A stretch of 23,791 nucleotides of DNA from Patescibacteria group bacterium (GTDB lineage: Bacteria > Patescibacteriota > Patescibacteriia > 2-12-FULL-60-25), in NCBI GenBank assembly GCA_018817245.1, contig JAHIUG010000012.1, positions 1 to 23,791 on the forward strand, read 5' to 3'. Positions 14,774-22,303 of the stretch are shown here, piece after piece; position 1 is the first letter of the stretch, and each line of letters opens with the position of its first letter. A program made the translations under genes and the position numbers. Under the pieces are notes generated by a model. That model saw only the letters and a list, made by a program, of their open reading frames with translations. It made no database searches and was not told where the DNA came from.

Positions 14774-14867
14774 AATTACGAATGACGAAATCCGAATGAC
14801 GAATGTAGGAAGGGATTAGAAAATTAACAACCAACATTAGTCATTTAGTAATTCGTCATTAGTCATT
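14774..14867. repeat. CGAATGA palindromic repeat, copy B
   Basis: The left arm is AATTACGAATGACGAA–TCCGAATGACGAATG, the spacer contains GAAGGGATTA and AACCAACATT, and the right arm is CATTAGTCATTTAGTAATTC followed by GTCATTAGTCATT. It aligns with copy A at 12591-12679 over its full length. It fills the rplW–rplB spacer, which is normally only a few nt. Confidence 0.75.
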
Positions 14868-14882
14868 ACGCAAAGCGACAAT

Positions 14883-15725
14883 ATGCCGATCAAGAAATAC
14901 CGACCAGTCACCAAAGGACGCCGGAACTCATCAGTTCAGGATTTTTCGGATATTACTCGTACAGAACCAGAAAAGAGTTTGATAAAATCTCGTAAGCAAT
15001 TTTCCGGAAGAACAAAGGGTAAAATTACAGTGCGCCATAAGGGCGGCGGAAGTAAGCAATATATTCGTATCGTGGATTTTTTGCGTGATAAATTTGATAT
15101 ACCGGCCACAGTAAAATCGATTGAGTACGACCCTAATCGTGGCGCGCGGGTATCTTTGTTGGTTTATAAAGATGGTGAAAAGCGTTATTTACTTACACCT
15201 CAGGGCTTGAAAGTTGGGGATATTGTGGTATCATCGCGAAACGCAGCTGAAATAAATACTGGAAATCGTCTGCCGTTAGAAAAGATGCCATTAGGAGTCA
15301 CTGTGCATGATGTTGAGTTGCAGCCAGGAAAGGGCGGACAACTTGCACATGGGGCAGGATCATCGATTCAGCTTATGGCTGTTGAGGGAGCGTATGCAAC
15401 TCTGAAGCTGTCATCAGGTGAAATTCGTCAGGTTTCCCATAATTGTATGGCTACCATCGGGAGTGTTTCAAATCCTGACTGGCGGTTGGTACGTTGGGGT
15501 AAGGCGGGCCGTATGCGTAATCGCGGTATAAAACCGACTGTACGAGGAAAAGCTATGAATCCGGTTGATCACCCGCACGGTGGTGGTGAAGGTAAGCACC
15601 CAATTGGTTTGAAATATCCTAAGACCCCTTGGGGTAAGCACGCATTGGGCGTAAAGACACGTAGAAAGAATAAAATTTCAGAAAAGTTGATTTTACAGCG
15701 TACTAAGAAGAGAAAGAAGAAATAA
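14883..15725 (+). CDS. rplB: 50S ribosomal protein L2
   Basis: A 280-residue uL2, needed for subunit association and peptidyl-transferase activity. RHKGGGSKQYIRIVDF (51-66) and the conserved loop NPVDHPHGGGEG are present; His230 corresponds to E. coli His229. The basic tail KKRKKK is typical. Length is normal. The start is 10-16 nt after the right arm of repeat copy B. rpsS follows after 1 nt. Confidence 0.98.
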   Translation: MPIKKYRPVTKGRRNSSVQDFSDITRTEPEKSLIKSRKQFSGRTKGKITVRHKGGGSKQYIRIVDFLRDKFDIPATVKSIEYDPNRGARVSLLVYKDGEKRYLLTPQGLKVGDIVVSSRNAAEINTGNRLPLEKMPLGVTVHDVELQPGKGGQLAHGAGSSIQLMAVEGAYATLKLSSGEIRQVSHNCMATIGSVSNPDWRLVRWGKAGRMRNRGIKPTVRGKAMNPVDHPHGGGEGKHPIGLKYPKTPWGKHALGVKTRRKNKISEKLILQRTKKRKKK

Positions 15726-15726
15726 T

Positions 15727-16020
15727 ATGTCTAGAAGTTTAAAAAAAGGTCCATTTATTGATCCTAGGCTCCTTGAAAAGGTGGCTAAGTTAAGGCAGGG
15801 TGATAAAACAGTGATAAAAACATGGTCACGATCTTCGACCATAACTCCTGAAATGGTGGGTTTCGTATTTGGAGTGCATAACGGGCGCGTTCATGTTCCG
15901 GTAGTAATAGTTGAGAATATGGTCGGTCATAAATTGGGAGAATTTTCACCAACAAGAAAGTTCACACGTCATGGTGGAAAAATTCAGAAGGAATTAGAAA
16001 GCAAGGCAAAAAGTAACTGA
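15727..16020 (+). CDS. rpsS: 30S ribosomal protein S19
   Basis: A 97-residue uS19. SRSLKKGPFIDPRLL at the start and the block VGHKLGEFSPTRKFTRHGGK near the C-terminus are diagnostic. It binds the 16S head next to S13 and the A-site tRNA. It begins 1 nt after the rplB stop (TAATATG) and ends in TGA, showing UGA acts as stop here. rplV follows after 8 nt. Confidence 0.97.
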   Translation: MSRSLKKGPFIDPRLLEKVAKLRQGDKTVIKTWSRSSTITPEMVGFVFGVHNGRVHVPVVIVENMVGHKLGEFSPTRKFTRHGGKIQKELESKAKSN

Positions 16021-16028
16021 TATATTAT

Positions 16029-16460
16029 ATGGAAGTTAAAGCATCACTTCGTCGATTACATATGGCGCCCCGCAAGGTTCGCTTGGTTGTTGATCTTGTC
16101 CGCGGTCTTCCGGTAAAGGAGGCTGTATTACGTTTAAGTTTTTTACAGAAAGAAGCGGCTTTACCTGTACTGAAGCTTTTAAAGTCTGCGATGGCTAATG
16201 CAGAACATAATTTTAAACTTGATTCATCAGATTTGGTTGTTAAGAGCATTACAGCTGATGGTGGGATGACGCTTAAACGTTGGCGTCCTCGCGCTTTTGG
16301 CCGTGCTGCTCCAATTCGCAAGAGAACAACGCACATAAATATTGTGCTCGCACAAAAAGAAGCAGCAGAGAAGTTAAAGACAAAAAGCGAAAAAGGAATA
16401 ACAGCGCCAAAGGTCGATACTGAGAAGCCAAGTGAGAAAAAGCTAAAGCCAGAAGCCTAA
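16029..16460 (+). CDS. rplV: 50S ribosomal protein L22 with C-terminal tail
   Basis: A 143-residue uL22. ASLRRLHMAPRKVRLVVDLVRG at the start and the tunnel hairpin around RWRPRAFGRAAPIRKRTTHI (about 84-103) identify it. The core ends near residue 112. The last about 30 residues are a lysine/glutamate/proline-rich tail (KTKSEKGITAPKVDTEKPSE) beyond the 110-residue E. coli length. Start ATG after TATATT; no SD. rpsC follows after 4 nt. Confidence 0.96.
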   Translation: MEVKASLRRLHMAPRKVRLVVDLVRGLPVKEAVLRLSFLQKEAALPVLKLLKSAMANAEHNFKLDSSDLVVKSITADGGMTLKRWRPRAFGRAAPIRKRTTHINIVLAQKEAAEKLKTKSEKGITAPKVDTEKPSEKKLKPEA

Positions 16461-16464
16461 TCCT

Positions 16465-17175
16465 ATGGGTCATAAAGTTCATCCAAACTCTTACCGTCTT
16501 AATACGACTACTACCTGGCCGTCACGTTGGTTTGCGCGCGATAAAGTTTATCGCGATATGTTGAAGCAGGACATTATTCTTCGTGAATATTTGAAAGAGG
16601 AATTAAAAGAGGCTCAAGTTAGCAGGGTAAGTATAGAACGTTCGCGTGGTTCATTGTCGGTTACAATTGCAACCGGAAAGCCCGGTTTGGTAATCGGCCG
16701 TTCAGGCGCCGGTATTGAAGAACTAAAGAAGAAGGTTTTGAAGGAGTTCTTTCCGGGAAAAAAAGTTCAGTTCCAACTAAATGTTATCGAGGTTTCAAAG
16801 GCCTCTCTTGAATCAACAATTATTGCCAGACAGGTTGTGGTTGATATCGAGAGACGAATGCCATTTCGTAGAGTCCTAAAATCAACCTTAGAACGCGTTA
16901 AGAAGGCCGGTGCCTTGGGAGCAAAGATAATGATTTCAGGTCGATTGGGTGGGTCAGAGATTGCTCGTACTGAGTTTGTGCATTGGGGAAAGATTCCTCT
17001 TACAAATTTGCGAGCTGACATTGATTACGCGATTGATACTGCAAGAACAACAGCTGGTGCTGTAGGTGTTAAAGTATGGATTTATCGTGGAGATGTTTTT
17101 GAACAAGATAGACTGGCACAGTATCAACCCACAACACCATCAAGAAACAGAAACAACAGACATCCAAGAGACTAA
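16465..17175 (+). CDS. rpsC: 30S ribosomal protein S3
   Basis: A 236-residue uS3 at the mRNA entry site. It starts MGHKVHPNSYRL as the family does. The KH domain has the GKPGLVIGRSGAGIEELKKK motif (about 72-91). The C-terminal domain has SGRLGGSEIARTEF (about 154-167) and VGVKVWIYRGD (about 196-206). The tail is polar (PSRNRNNRHPRD). Length is normal. rplP follows after 21 nt. Confidence 0.98.
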   Translation: MGHKVHPNSYRLNTTTTWPSRWFARDKVYRDMLKQDIILREYLKEELKEAQVSRVSIERSRGSLSVTIATGKPGLVIGRSGAGIEELKKKVLKEFFPGKKVQFQLNVIEVSKASLESTIIARQVVVDIERRMPFRRVLKSTLERVKKAGALGAKIMISGRLGGSEIARTEFVHWGKIPLTNLRADIDYAIDTARTTAGAVGVKVWIYRGDVFEQDRLAQYQPTTPSRNRNNRHPRD

Positions 17176-17196
17176 AAGGCTTTAGATTTATCAATT

Positions 17197-17610
17197 ATGT
17201 TAATTCCAAAAAAGGTAAAGCATAGAAAATGGCATAAAGGTCGTGCGCGTAATAAGCGTATGGCTAGTGATAAAATTGAGCTTGCTTTTGGCCAACATGG
17301 ATTAAAAGCCTTGACATCATCTTGGGTTTCTTCACGTCAGATTGAGGCCGCTCGTCGTGTTCTTACACGTCATACCAGACGTGGAGGTAAGATCTGGATA
17401 CGGATTTTTCCAGATAGACCGGTTACCAAAAAGGGTAGCGAGGTGCCAATGGGATCAGGAAAAGGAGCAGTAGATCATTATGTCTCAGTGGTTAAACCAG
17501 GAACGGTTATGTTTGAAATGGATGGTGTTACACCGGAACAAGCCATTGAAGCTCTTAACTTAGCTCGCTACAAATTACCATGTCGTTCTAGAGTAATCTC
17601 AAAGGAATAA
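17197..17610 (+). CDS. rplP: 50S ribosomal protein L16
   Basis: A 137-residue uL16 that contacts the A-site tRNA. MLIPKKVKHRKWHKGR at the start, RGGKIWIRIFPDRPVTKKG in the middle, and MGSGKGAVDHYVSVVKPG are diagnostic. The arginine conserved for hydroxylation in E. coli (in the RPMGxGKG-type loop) is replaced, as the loop reads VPMGSGKG. Length is normal. rpmC follows after 3 nt. Confidence 0.97.
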   Translation: MLIPKKVKHRKWHKGRARNKRMASDKIELAFGQHGLKALTSSWVSSRQIEAARRVLTRHTRRGGKIWIRIFPDRPVTKKGSEVPMGSGKGAVDHYVSVVKPGTVMFEMDGVTPEQAIEALNLARYKLPCRSRVISKE

Positions 17611-17613
17611 TTT

Positions 17614-17844
17614 ATGTTGAATTCAAAAGATTTAATCCAAAAGACAGAAAGCGAACTAAATCGTATAGCTTCTGATTTGCGTACAGAGATTCGTGATCTT
17701 AGATTTAAGGTTGCAACACGACAACATGCTAAGGTTAGGAATCTCCGGCATGCAAAGAAAGATTTAGCTAGGGTCCTTACTACGTTAAGTCAAAAAGCAG
17801 TAGGAGAAGATCAGAAGCGAATAACAGTTGAAAAGCAAGCTTAA
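17614..17844 (+). CDS. rpmC: 50S ribosomal protein L29
   Basis: A 76-residue uL29, a helical hairpin at the tunnel exit beside L23. It shows the family pattern of a first helix ending ELNRIASDLRTEIRDLRFK and a second helix around KVRNLRHAKKDLARVLTTL. It has about ten extra C-terminal residues relative to E. coli. It lies between rplP and rpsQ, where rpmC always sits in this cluster. Confidence 0.95.
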   Translation: MLNSKDLIQKTESELNRIASDLRTEIRDLRFKVATRQHAKVRNLRHAKKDLARVLTTLSQKAVGEDQKRITVEKQA

Positions 17845-17848
17845 AAGT

Positions 17849-18136
17849 ATGACCACTAATTTAACAGAAAACCAAAAGATTGAATCTAAAACAAAGAACC
17901 GCCGTAAGCTGGAGGGTGTTGTTGTTTCAACGAAAATGATGAAAACGGTTGTTGTTAGAGTTGATAGAAGTGTGGCTCATCCTAAATACGGTAAGTATTC
18001 CATCACTTCCAAGAAGTATAAAGTACACGATGAGGCTGGTAAGGCTAAGCTTGGTGACATGGTTGAAATAGAGGAGACACGCCCACTTTCAAAAGAAAAG
18101 TGCTGGCGATATATCCGTACAATTAAAAGTATTTAG
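17849..18136 (+). CDS. rpsQ: 30S ribosomal protein S17
   Basis: A 95-residue uS17, an early 5'-domain binder. The OB-fold core begins RRKLEGVVVSTKMMKTVVVRV and continues with HPKYGKYSITSKKYKVHDE, GDMVEIEETRPLSKEKCWR. I start at ATG 17849, 4 nt after rpmC. A TTG at 17828 would overlap the end of rpmC and add seven residues with no homology. The first about 15 residues are a polar extension. Confidence 0.96.
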   Translation: MTTNLTENQKIESKTKNRRKLEGVVVSTKMMKTVVVRVDRSVAHPKYGKYSITSKKYKVHDEAGKAKLGDMVEIEETRPLSKEKCWRYIRTIKSI

Positions 18137-18160
18137 TACGAGTATAGATAACCAAAACGT

Positions 18161-18532
18161 ATGATTCAAACCCAATCAATGATAAAAGTGGCGGATAATA
18201 CTGGCGCAAAAAAGCTTCAGTGTATTCGTGTGCTTGGAGGCTATAAGAAGCGTACAGCTCGTTTGGGGGATGTCATTACCTGTGTAGTAAAAGAAGCTGC
18301 TCCTCGAGGTTCGGTCAAAAAGTCAGATGTTGTTCATGCGGTATTGGTTCGTTTGCGAAAAGAAACACGAAGACCAGATGGTACATATATTCGCTTTGAT
18401 GATAATGCTGCAGTGATCGTTGATAGAAAAACAAAGGTTCCAAAAGGGACACGCATTTTCGGACCGGTTGCTCGCGAATTAAGACTCAAGGGATTCGCTA
18501 AGATCATATCTCTTGCACCAGAAGTGCTATAA
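18161..18532 (+). CDS. rplN: 50S ribosomal protein L14
   Basis: A 123-residue uL14 at the subunit interface, forming bridge B8. MIQTQSMIKVADNTGAKKL at the start, RLGDVITCVVKEAAPRG and the C-terminal RIFGPVARELR are diagnostic. Length matches the family exactly. It follows rpsQ by 24 nt. Confidence 0.98.
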   Translation: MIQTQSMIKVADNTGAKKLQCIRVLGGYKKRTARLGDVITCVVKEAAPRGSVKKSDVVHAVLVRLRKETRRPDGTYIRFDDNAAVIVDRKTKVPKGTRIFGPVARELRLKGFAKIISLAPEVL

Positions 18533-18536
18533 AAGT

Positions 18537-18863
18537 ATGAATAAATTTCGACTAAAAACCGGTGACATTGTAAAAGTTGTCGCAGGAAAAAATAAAGGAA
18601 AGACAGGAAAAATATTACAGACATTCCCTGTGCTTAATCGTGTTGTTGTTGAGGGTGTGAATATTTCAAAGCGTCATTTGCGAACACGTAGACAGGGGGA
18701 GAAAGGGCAAATCATTGAGTTCTCAATGCCTATACACGCTTCAAATGTTTTACCAATTTCAGAAAGCGGAAAAGCAGACAGACACAAGGGAACAACTAAA
18801 AAGTCTCAAACTGTCAAACCTAAAATTGACGCAGAAAAGAAAGAGTCAAAAGAAAAAGTATAA
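18537..18863 (+). CDS. rplX: 50S ribosomal protein L24
   Basis: A 108-residue uL24, an assembly initiator of the 50S subunit. The KOW motif reads KTGDIVKVVAGKNKGKTGKIL (7-27), followed by NRVVVEGVNISKRHLR. The last about 25 residues are a lysine-rich tail. I start at ATG 18537, 4 nt after rplN. An in-frame TTG at 18513 overlaps rplN and is not needed. Confidence 0.96.
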   Translation: MNKFRLKTGDIVKVVAGKNKGKTGKILQTFPVLNRVVVEGVNISKRHLRTRRQGEKGQIIEFSMPIHASNVLPISESGKADRHKGTTKKSQTVKPKIDAEKKESKEKV

Positions 18864-18890
18864 AAAGGTAAGCAACTATAACATTCAGAT

Positions 18891-19433
18891 ATGATACTAA
18901 AAGAATTCTATAAAACTGATATTGTACCAAGCCTCCAAAAAGAGCTGGGTATTAAGAATAAGTTGGCAGTACCAACGGTATCTTTGATTTCTTTATCAGT
19001 AGGTATCCCGGCATCCAACAAAGACGCAAAATTCTTTGATATAGTTGGAGACACCTTAACGCGTATAACCGGACAAAAAGCTATAAAAACACAAGCTAAG
19101 AAATCAGTAGCCGGATTCAAGACCCGAGAGGGCATGGATGTTGGTGTGCGTGTTACGCTTCGAGGTAAAAGGATGTGGGATTTTCTAGACAAACTAATCA
19201 ACGTCACTTTACCTCGAGTGCGCGACTTTCGTGGCATCTCTGTTAAATCAGTAGATGGTCAAGGGAACATCTCGATTGGTTTTCGTGAGTTTTTGCCATT
19301 TCCAGAAATTAGCCCTGATGAAATTGAAAAGGTACATGGCCTGGAAGTTACGATAGCAACCTCAACCAAGAGTCGCGAAAAAGGCTTAATTCTTCTCAAA
19401 TCCCTCGGCTTTCCTTTTAAGAAGGATTCCTAA
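18891..19433 (+). CDS. rplE: 50S ribosomal protein L5
   Basis: A 180-residue uL5 of the 5S rRNA complex. The family blocks KAIKTQAKKSVAGFKTREGMDVGVRVTLRG (about 63-92) and the LPRVRDFRGI segment (about 108-117) are intact, and the length is standard. AAAGGTAAG about 20 nt before the ATG is a weak SD. rpsN follows after 11 nt. Confidence 0.97.
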   Translation: MILKEFYKTDIVPSLQKELGIKNKLAVPTVSLISLSVGIPASNKDAKFFDIVGDTLTRITGQKAIKTQAKKSVAGFKTREGMDVGVRVTLRGKRMWDFLDKLINVTLPRVRDFRGISVKSVDGQGNISIGFREFLPFPEISPDEIEKVHGLEVTIATSTKSREKGLILLKSLGFPFKKDS

Positions 19434-19444
19434 TTCTCATACTT

Positions 19445-19630
19445 ATGGCCACAAAAGCACAAACTGCAAAGTCAAATAAAAAGCCAAAATTTTCCACAAG
19501 AATAGTGCGACGCTGTTGGCGTTGTGGAAGACGGCATGGCTTTATGCGCGATTTTGGCTTGTGCCGCATATGCTTCAGAGAATTAGCCAACCGCGGGGAG
19601 TTGCCGGGAGTAACAAAATCCAGTTGGTAA
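19445..19630 (+). CDS. rpsN: 30S ribosomal protein S14, zinc-binding type
   Basis: A 61-residue uS14 of the short zinc type. Four cysteines form two CxxC pairs (Cys24, Cys27, Cys40, Cys43) in RRCWRCGRRHGFMRDFGLCR and ICFRELA. The Zn form is the ancestral one; many bacteria carry a longer Zn-free paralogue instead or as well. The C-terminus GVTKSSW is typical. It lies between rplE and rpsH as usual. Confidence 0.97.
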   Translation: MATKAQTAKSNKKPKFSTRIVRRCWRCGRRHGFMRDFGLCRICFRELANRGELPGVTKSSW

Positions 19631-19658
19631 TCCTGAAATTGAACGACAAAAGATAAAT

Positions 19659-20051
19659 ATGCATACTGATCCAATAAGCGATTTCCTAACACGTCTACGT
19701 AATGCGCAGACAGTGAATAAAGATTCAATCACATCTCCGTCCTCACGGATGAAGTTTACGATTGCAAAAATTTTGCAGAAAGAGGGCTATGTCGGTCAAG
19801 TCACCGAAGAGACTGAGGGTTGGAAGAAAGTCATTACGGTTGAGCTGAAATATGATAATAATGAACCCGCGATTCGTTCAATAAAACGTATCTCAAAACC
19901 AGGTCGCAGAGTGTATGTTGGATCAAAAGAACTTCCAGTTGTTTTGTCTGATATGGGCATTGTAATTCTTTCAACGTCACAGGGCGTTATGACCAATAAA
20001 GAAGCCAGAAAACGCAAACTGGGCGGAGAGATTCTGTGCGAAATCTACTAA
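19659..20051 (+). CDS. rpsH: 30S ribosomal protein S8
   Basis: A 130-residue uS8. It starts with the family block DPISDFLTRLRNAQ and ends with the block LSTSQGVMTNKEARKRKLGG plus EILCEIY. In E. coli S8 is the repressor of the spc operon, acting near the rplE start; I see no obvious S8-site mimic here. rplF follows after 4 nt. Confidence 0.97.
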   Translation: MHTDPISDFLTRLRNAQTVNKDSITSPSSRMKFTIAKILQKEGYVGQVTEETEGWKKVITVELKYDNNEPAIRSIKRISKPGRRVYVGSKELPVVLSDMGIVILSTSQGVMTNKEARKRKLGGEILCEIY

Positions 20052-20055
20052 ATAT

Positions 20056-20607
20056 ATGTCAAGAATTGGAAAAAAACCGATTATAATTTCAAACGGCGTA
20101 GAAGCGACGGTTGGAGAAGCGTCTGTGCAAATAAAGGGATCAAAAGGAACTTTAATCGTTCCAATTCATCCTAAGATTAAGATTGTCCAACAGAGTGAGC
20201 CTAAAGCCTTATTGGTAGAAGTGATGAATGAAGAAGACAAGGAACAAAGAGCATTGTGGGGTTTAACACGACAGCTTATAGATAATGCAGTTCAAGGAGT
20301 TCAAAAGCCATTTGAGAAATCTCTGGAATTTATTGGCGTGGGTTTTCGCGTGTCTGTGTCTGGTAATGAAGTAAATATGGAAGTGGGTTTTTCGCATCCT
20401 GTTAAGTTTACGCTTCCGGAAGGTATTGAGGCTAAAGTAGAAAAACAGGTGCTTACAATCTCTGGTATTGATAAACAATTGGTCGGGGAGATGGCTGCCC
20501 AGATTCGTCGCACGCGTCCACCAGAACCATACAAAGGGAAGGGAATCAGATATACTGATGAGGTGGTGATCCGAAAGGCTGGTAAAGCTGCGACAAAATC
20601 CACATAG
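20056..20607 (+). CDS. rplF: 50S ribosomal protein L6
   Basis: A 183-residue uL6 with two related domains. MSRIGKKPI at the start and the C-terminal block RRTRPPEPYKGKGIRYTDE are diagnostic. It is placed near the sarcin-ricin loop and the factor-binding site. Length is close to the family's usual 177. rplR follows after 16 nt. Confidence 0.97.
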   Translation: MSRIGKKPIIISNGVEATVGEASVQIKGSKGTLIVPIHPKIKIVQQSEPKALLVEVMNEEDKEQRALWGLTRQLIDNAVQGVQKPFEKSLEFIGVGFRVSVSGNEVNMEVGFSHPVKFTLPEGIEAKVEKQVLTISGIDKQLVGEMAAQIRRTRPPEPYKGKGIRYTDEVVIRKAGKAATKST

Positions 20608-20623
20608 TGGTTAATTGAAATTT

Positions 20624-20989
20624 ATGAATAAAGAGAAAGCAAAAAATCAAAAAAGCAAACGTAGAGTAGTGCGAACACGCGCTAAGATTTGCGGTACTTC
20701 CGAAAGACCGCGTTTGACCGTTAAACGCACGTTGCTTCATATCTATGCGCAAATTATTGATGATACATCGGGAAGAACCCTAGCAGCCGCGTCTGATATG
20801 GATTTGGAAAAAAAGGATTTATCTGGAAAAAAGAAAAGTGAAGTCGCCGCAATGGTTGGCACGCTTGTCGCAGACAGAGCGAAAGCTAAGGGTATAGAGA
20901 GTGTTGTGTTTGATCGACGTGATAGAAAATATCATGGAAGAATTAAAGTCCTGGCCGATAATGCTCGTCAAGCCGGTCTCAAGTTTTAA
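20624..20989 (+). CDS. rplR: 50S ribosomal protein L18
   Basis: A 121-residue uL18, a 5S rRNA binder together with L5. RRVVRTRAKICGTSERPRLTV and the C-terminal VVFDRRDRKYHGRIKVLAD with ARQAGLKF are diagnostic. I start at ATG 20624; a TTG nine bases earlier is in frame but has no support. rpsE follows after 12 nt. Confidence 0.97.
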   Translation: MNKEKAKNQKSKRRVVRTRAKICGTSERPRLTVKRTLLHIYAQIIDDTSGRTLAAASDMDLEKKDLSGKKKSEVAAMVGTLVADRAKAKGIESVVFDRRDRKYHGRIKVLADNARQAGLKF

Positions 20990-21001
20990 CGCTAATCTTA
21001 T

Positions 21002-21742
21002 ATGAACGAACAAGCTGAAAATACAAATGAAACAACACCGGCAGTAACAGTGCCTGTGGCCGAACCGGCAGTAACAGTGCCCGTGGCCGTGTCGGATACT
21101 ACTCAGGAAAAAATATCTGAGCCTGTTAAAGCTGCAAACGAGGGCGTGCTTTCTTTCGCGAAAAAGCCTGGCAGTTTCAATAAACGCAGCAGCAGTACCC
21201 GTGGTGGCGGTTTTAGAGGACGACGTAAACCCTCTGGAATGAATGTTGAATCTGATTATGAAGAAAAGAACATTGAAATCGCCAGAGTCACGCGTGTTAC
21301 CAAGGGAGGAAAAAGAATGCGTTTTCGTTCTTTGGCAGTACTTGGTAATCGTAAGGGGCGTGTAGGATTTGGACTTGCAAAGGGTGTGGATGTTGCCGGC
21401 GCAATTGGCAAGGCTACATCACAGGCTCGTAAGTCATTGATTACTGTGCCGTTGGTTAATGAGACAATTCCCCATCAGGTGTTGGCAAAGTTTGGTGCAT
21501 CCACGGTTTTGATAAAACCGGCTCCCAAAGGTACCGGTATAAAGGCCGGTGGTGCGGTTCGTGTCGTGTTGGAATTAGCCGGAGTTCAAAATGTTACAGC
21601 TAAGATTCTGGGATCACACAGCAAACTTAATAATGTGAAAGCCACATTTAAAGCGTTGGAAATGCTTAGGAAGCCAAAAGTGGAAATCAAGGATCAAATA
21701 GAAAATATGAACAAGTCGTTGGTTAAGGAAGTGCAGAAATAA
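21002..21742 (+). CDS. rpsE: 30S ribosomal protein S5 with long repeat-bearing N-terminus
   Basis: A 246-residue uS5, longer than the usual about 165. The S5 core starts near residue 80 (DYEEKNIEIARVTRVTKGGK) and includes GRVGFGLAKGVDV and the ribosomal fold through HSKLNNVKATFKALEML. The first about 75 residues are a polar extension containing two tandem copies of PAVTVPVAE/V and a Gly/Arg-rich patch (RGGGFRGRRK). Such a tail could reach the mRNA entry or the solvent, but its role is unknown. rplO follows after 26 nt, so rpmD is missing. Confidence 0.97.
   Translation: MNEQAENTNETTPAVTVPVAEPAVTVPVAVSDTTQEKISEPVKAANEGVLSFAKKPGSFNKRSSSTRGGGFRGRRKPSGMNVESDYEEKNIEIARVTRVTKGGKRMRFRSLAVLGNRKGRVGFGLAKGVDVAGAIGKATSQARKSLITVPLVNETIPHQVLAKFGASTVLIKPAPKGTGIKAGGAVRVVLELAGVQNVTAKILGSHSKLNNVKATFKALEMLRKPKVEIKDQIENMNKSLVKEVQK
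21038..21091 (+). repeat. 27-bp tandem duplication inside rpsE
   Basis: Units 21038-21064 and 21065-21091 begin CCGGCAGTAACAGTGCC and differ at only a few bases. Each encodes nine residues (about PAVTVPVA plus E or V), so the frame is kept. It lies in the non-conserved N-terminal extension of S5. Confidence 0.9.
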
Positions 21743-21768
21743 GATAAGTACTAAATAAAAAAAATAAT

Positions 21769-22269
21769 ATGTCGCTCTCTCTCCATACACTAAAACCAGC
21801 AAAAGGATCAAAAAAGAAATCTCGACGAATCGGTCGTGGTTATGGTTCAGGGCGCGCAAAAACATCCGGACGAGGGACCAAAGGACAAAAATCCAGAACA
21901 GGCGGCAAAAAGGGCTTGAAGGAAAAGGGTTTAAAGCATATGGTTTTAGGGTTTCCTAAGCAACGTGGTTTTACCAGTAACTTTCCAGAAGTCGCAGCAG
22001 TTCGTATTGGAAAAGTAATGGAGGCTTTTAAACAAGGTGAGCAGATAGACATCGCTGGCTTAAAGAAAAATGGACTTATTTCCAAGCGCGCGATAATTGC
22101 TAAAGTGGTTGGAGGAGGAGAGGTTGATAAAAAGTTAAATTTCGTTGGTATAAAAGTTTCAGCTTCAGTTAAGGAGGCGGTTGAAAAAGCCGGAGGGACA
22201 TTCGCAGCCGATAAGAAAGCAAACGAACAAAAAAAGAATAAGGCGAATAATTTAAAATCTAAAAAATAA
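21769..22269 (+). CDS. rplO: 50S ribosomal protein L15
   Basis: A 166-residue uL15, a late 50S assembly protein. The glycine-rich N-terminus (RRIGRGYGSGRAKTSGRGTK, then GQKSRTGG) is diagnostic, and the C-terminal domain with VVGGGEVDKKLNF and AGGTF follows. The last about 18 residues are lysine/asparagine-rich. The start follows an A-rich leader. It sits directly after rpsE, where rpmD lies in most bacteria. secY follows after 34 nt. Confidence 0.97.
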   Translation: MSLSLHTLKPAKGSKKKSRRIGRGYGSGRAKTSGRGTKGQKSRTGGKKGLKEKGLKHMVLGFPKQRGFTSNFPEVAAVRIGKVMEAFKQGEQIDIAGLKKNGLISKRAIIAKVVGGGEVDKKLNFVGIKVSASVKEAVEKAGGTFAADKKANEQKKNKANNLKSKK

Positions 22270-22303
22270 AGATCCGTGACACAGGACCAGTAACTTGAAA
22301 AAT

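Noticed and set aside
15727..16020. Alternative genetic code with UGA as glycine
   Set aside because: TGA ends rpsS and the gene at 3920-4468 at the expected protein ends, and no conserved glycine position falls on TGA.
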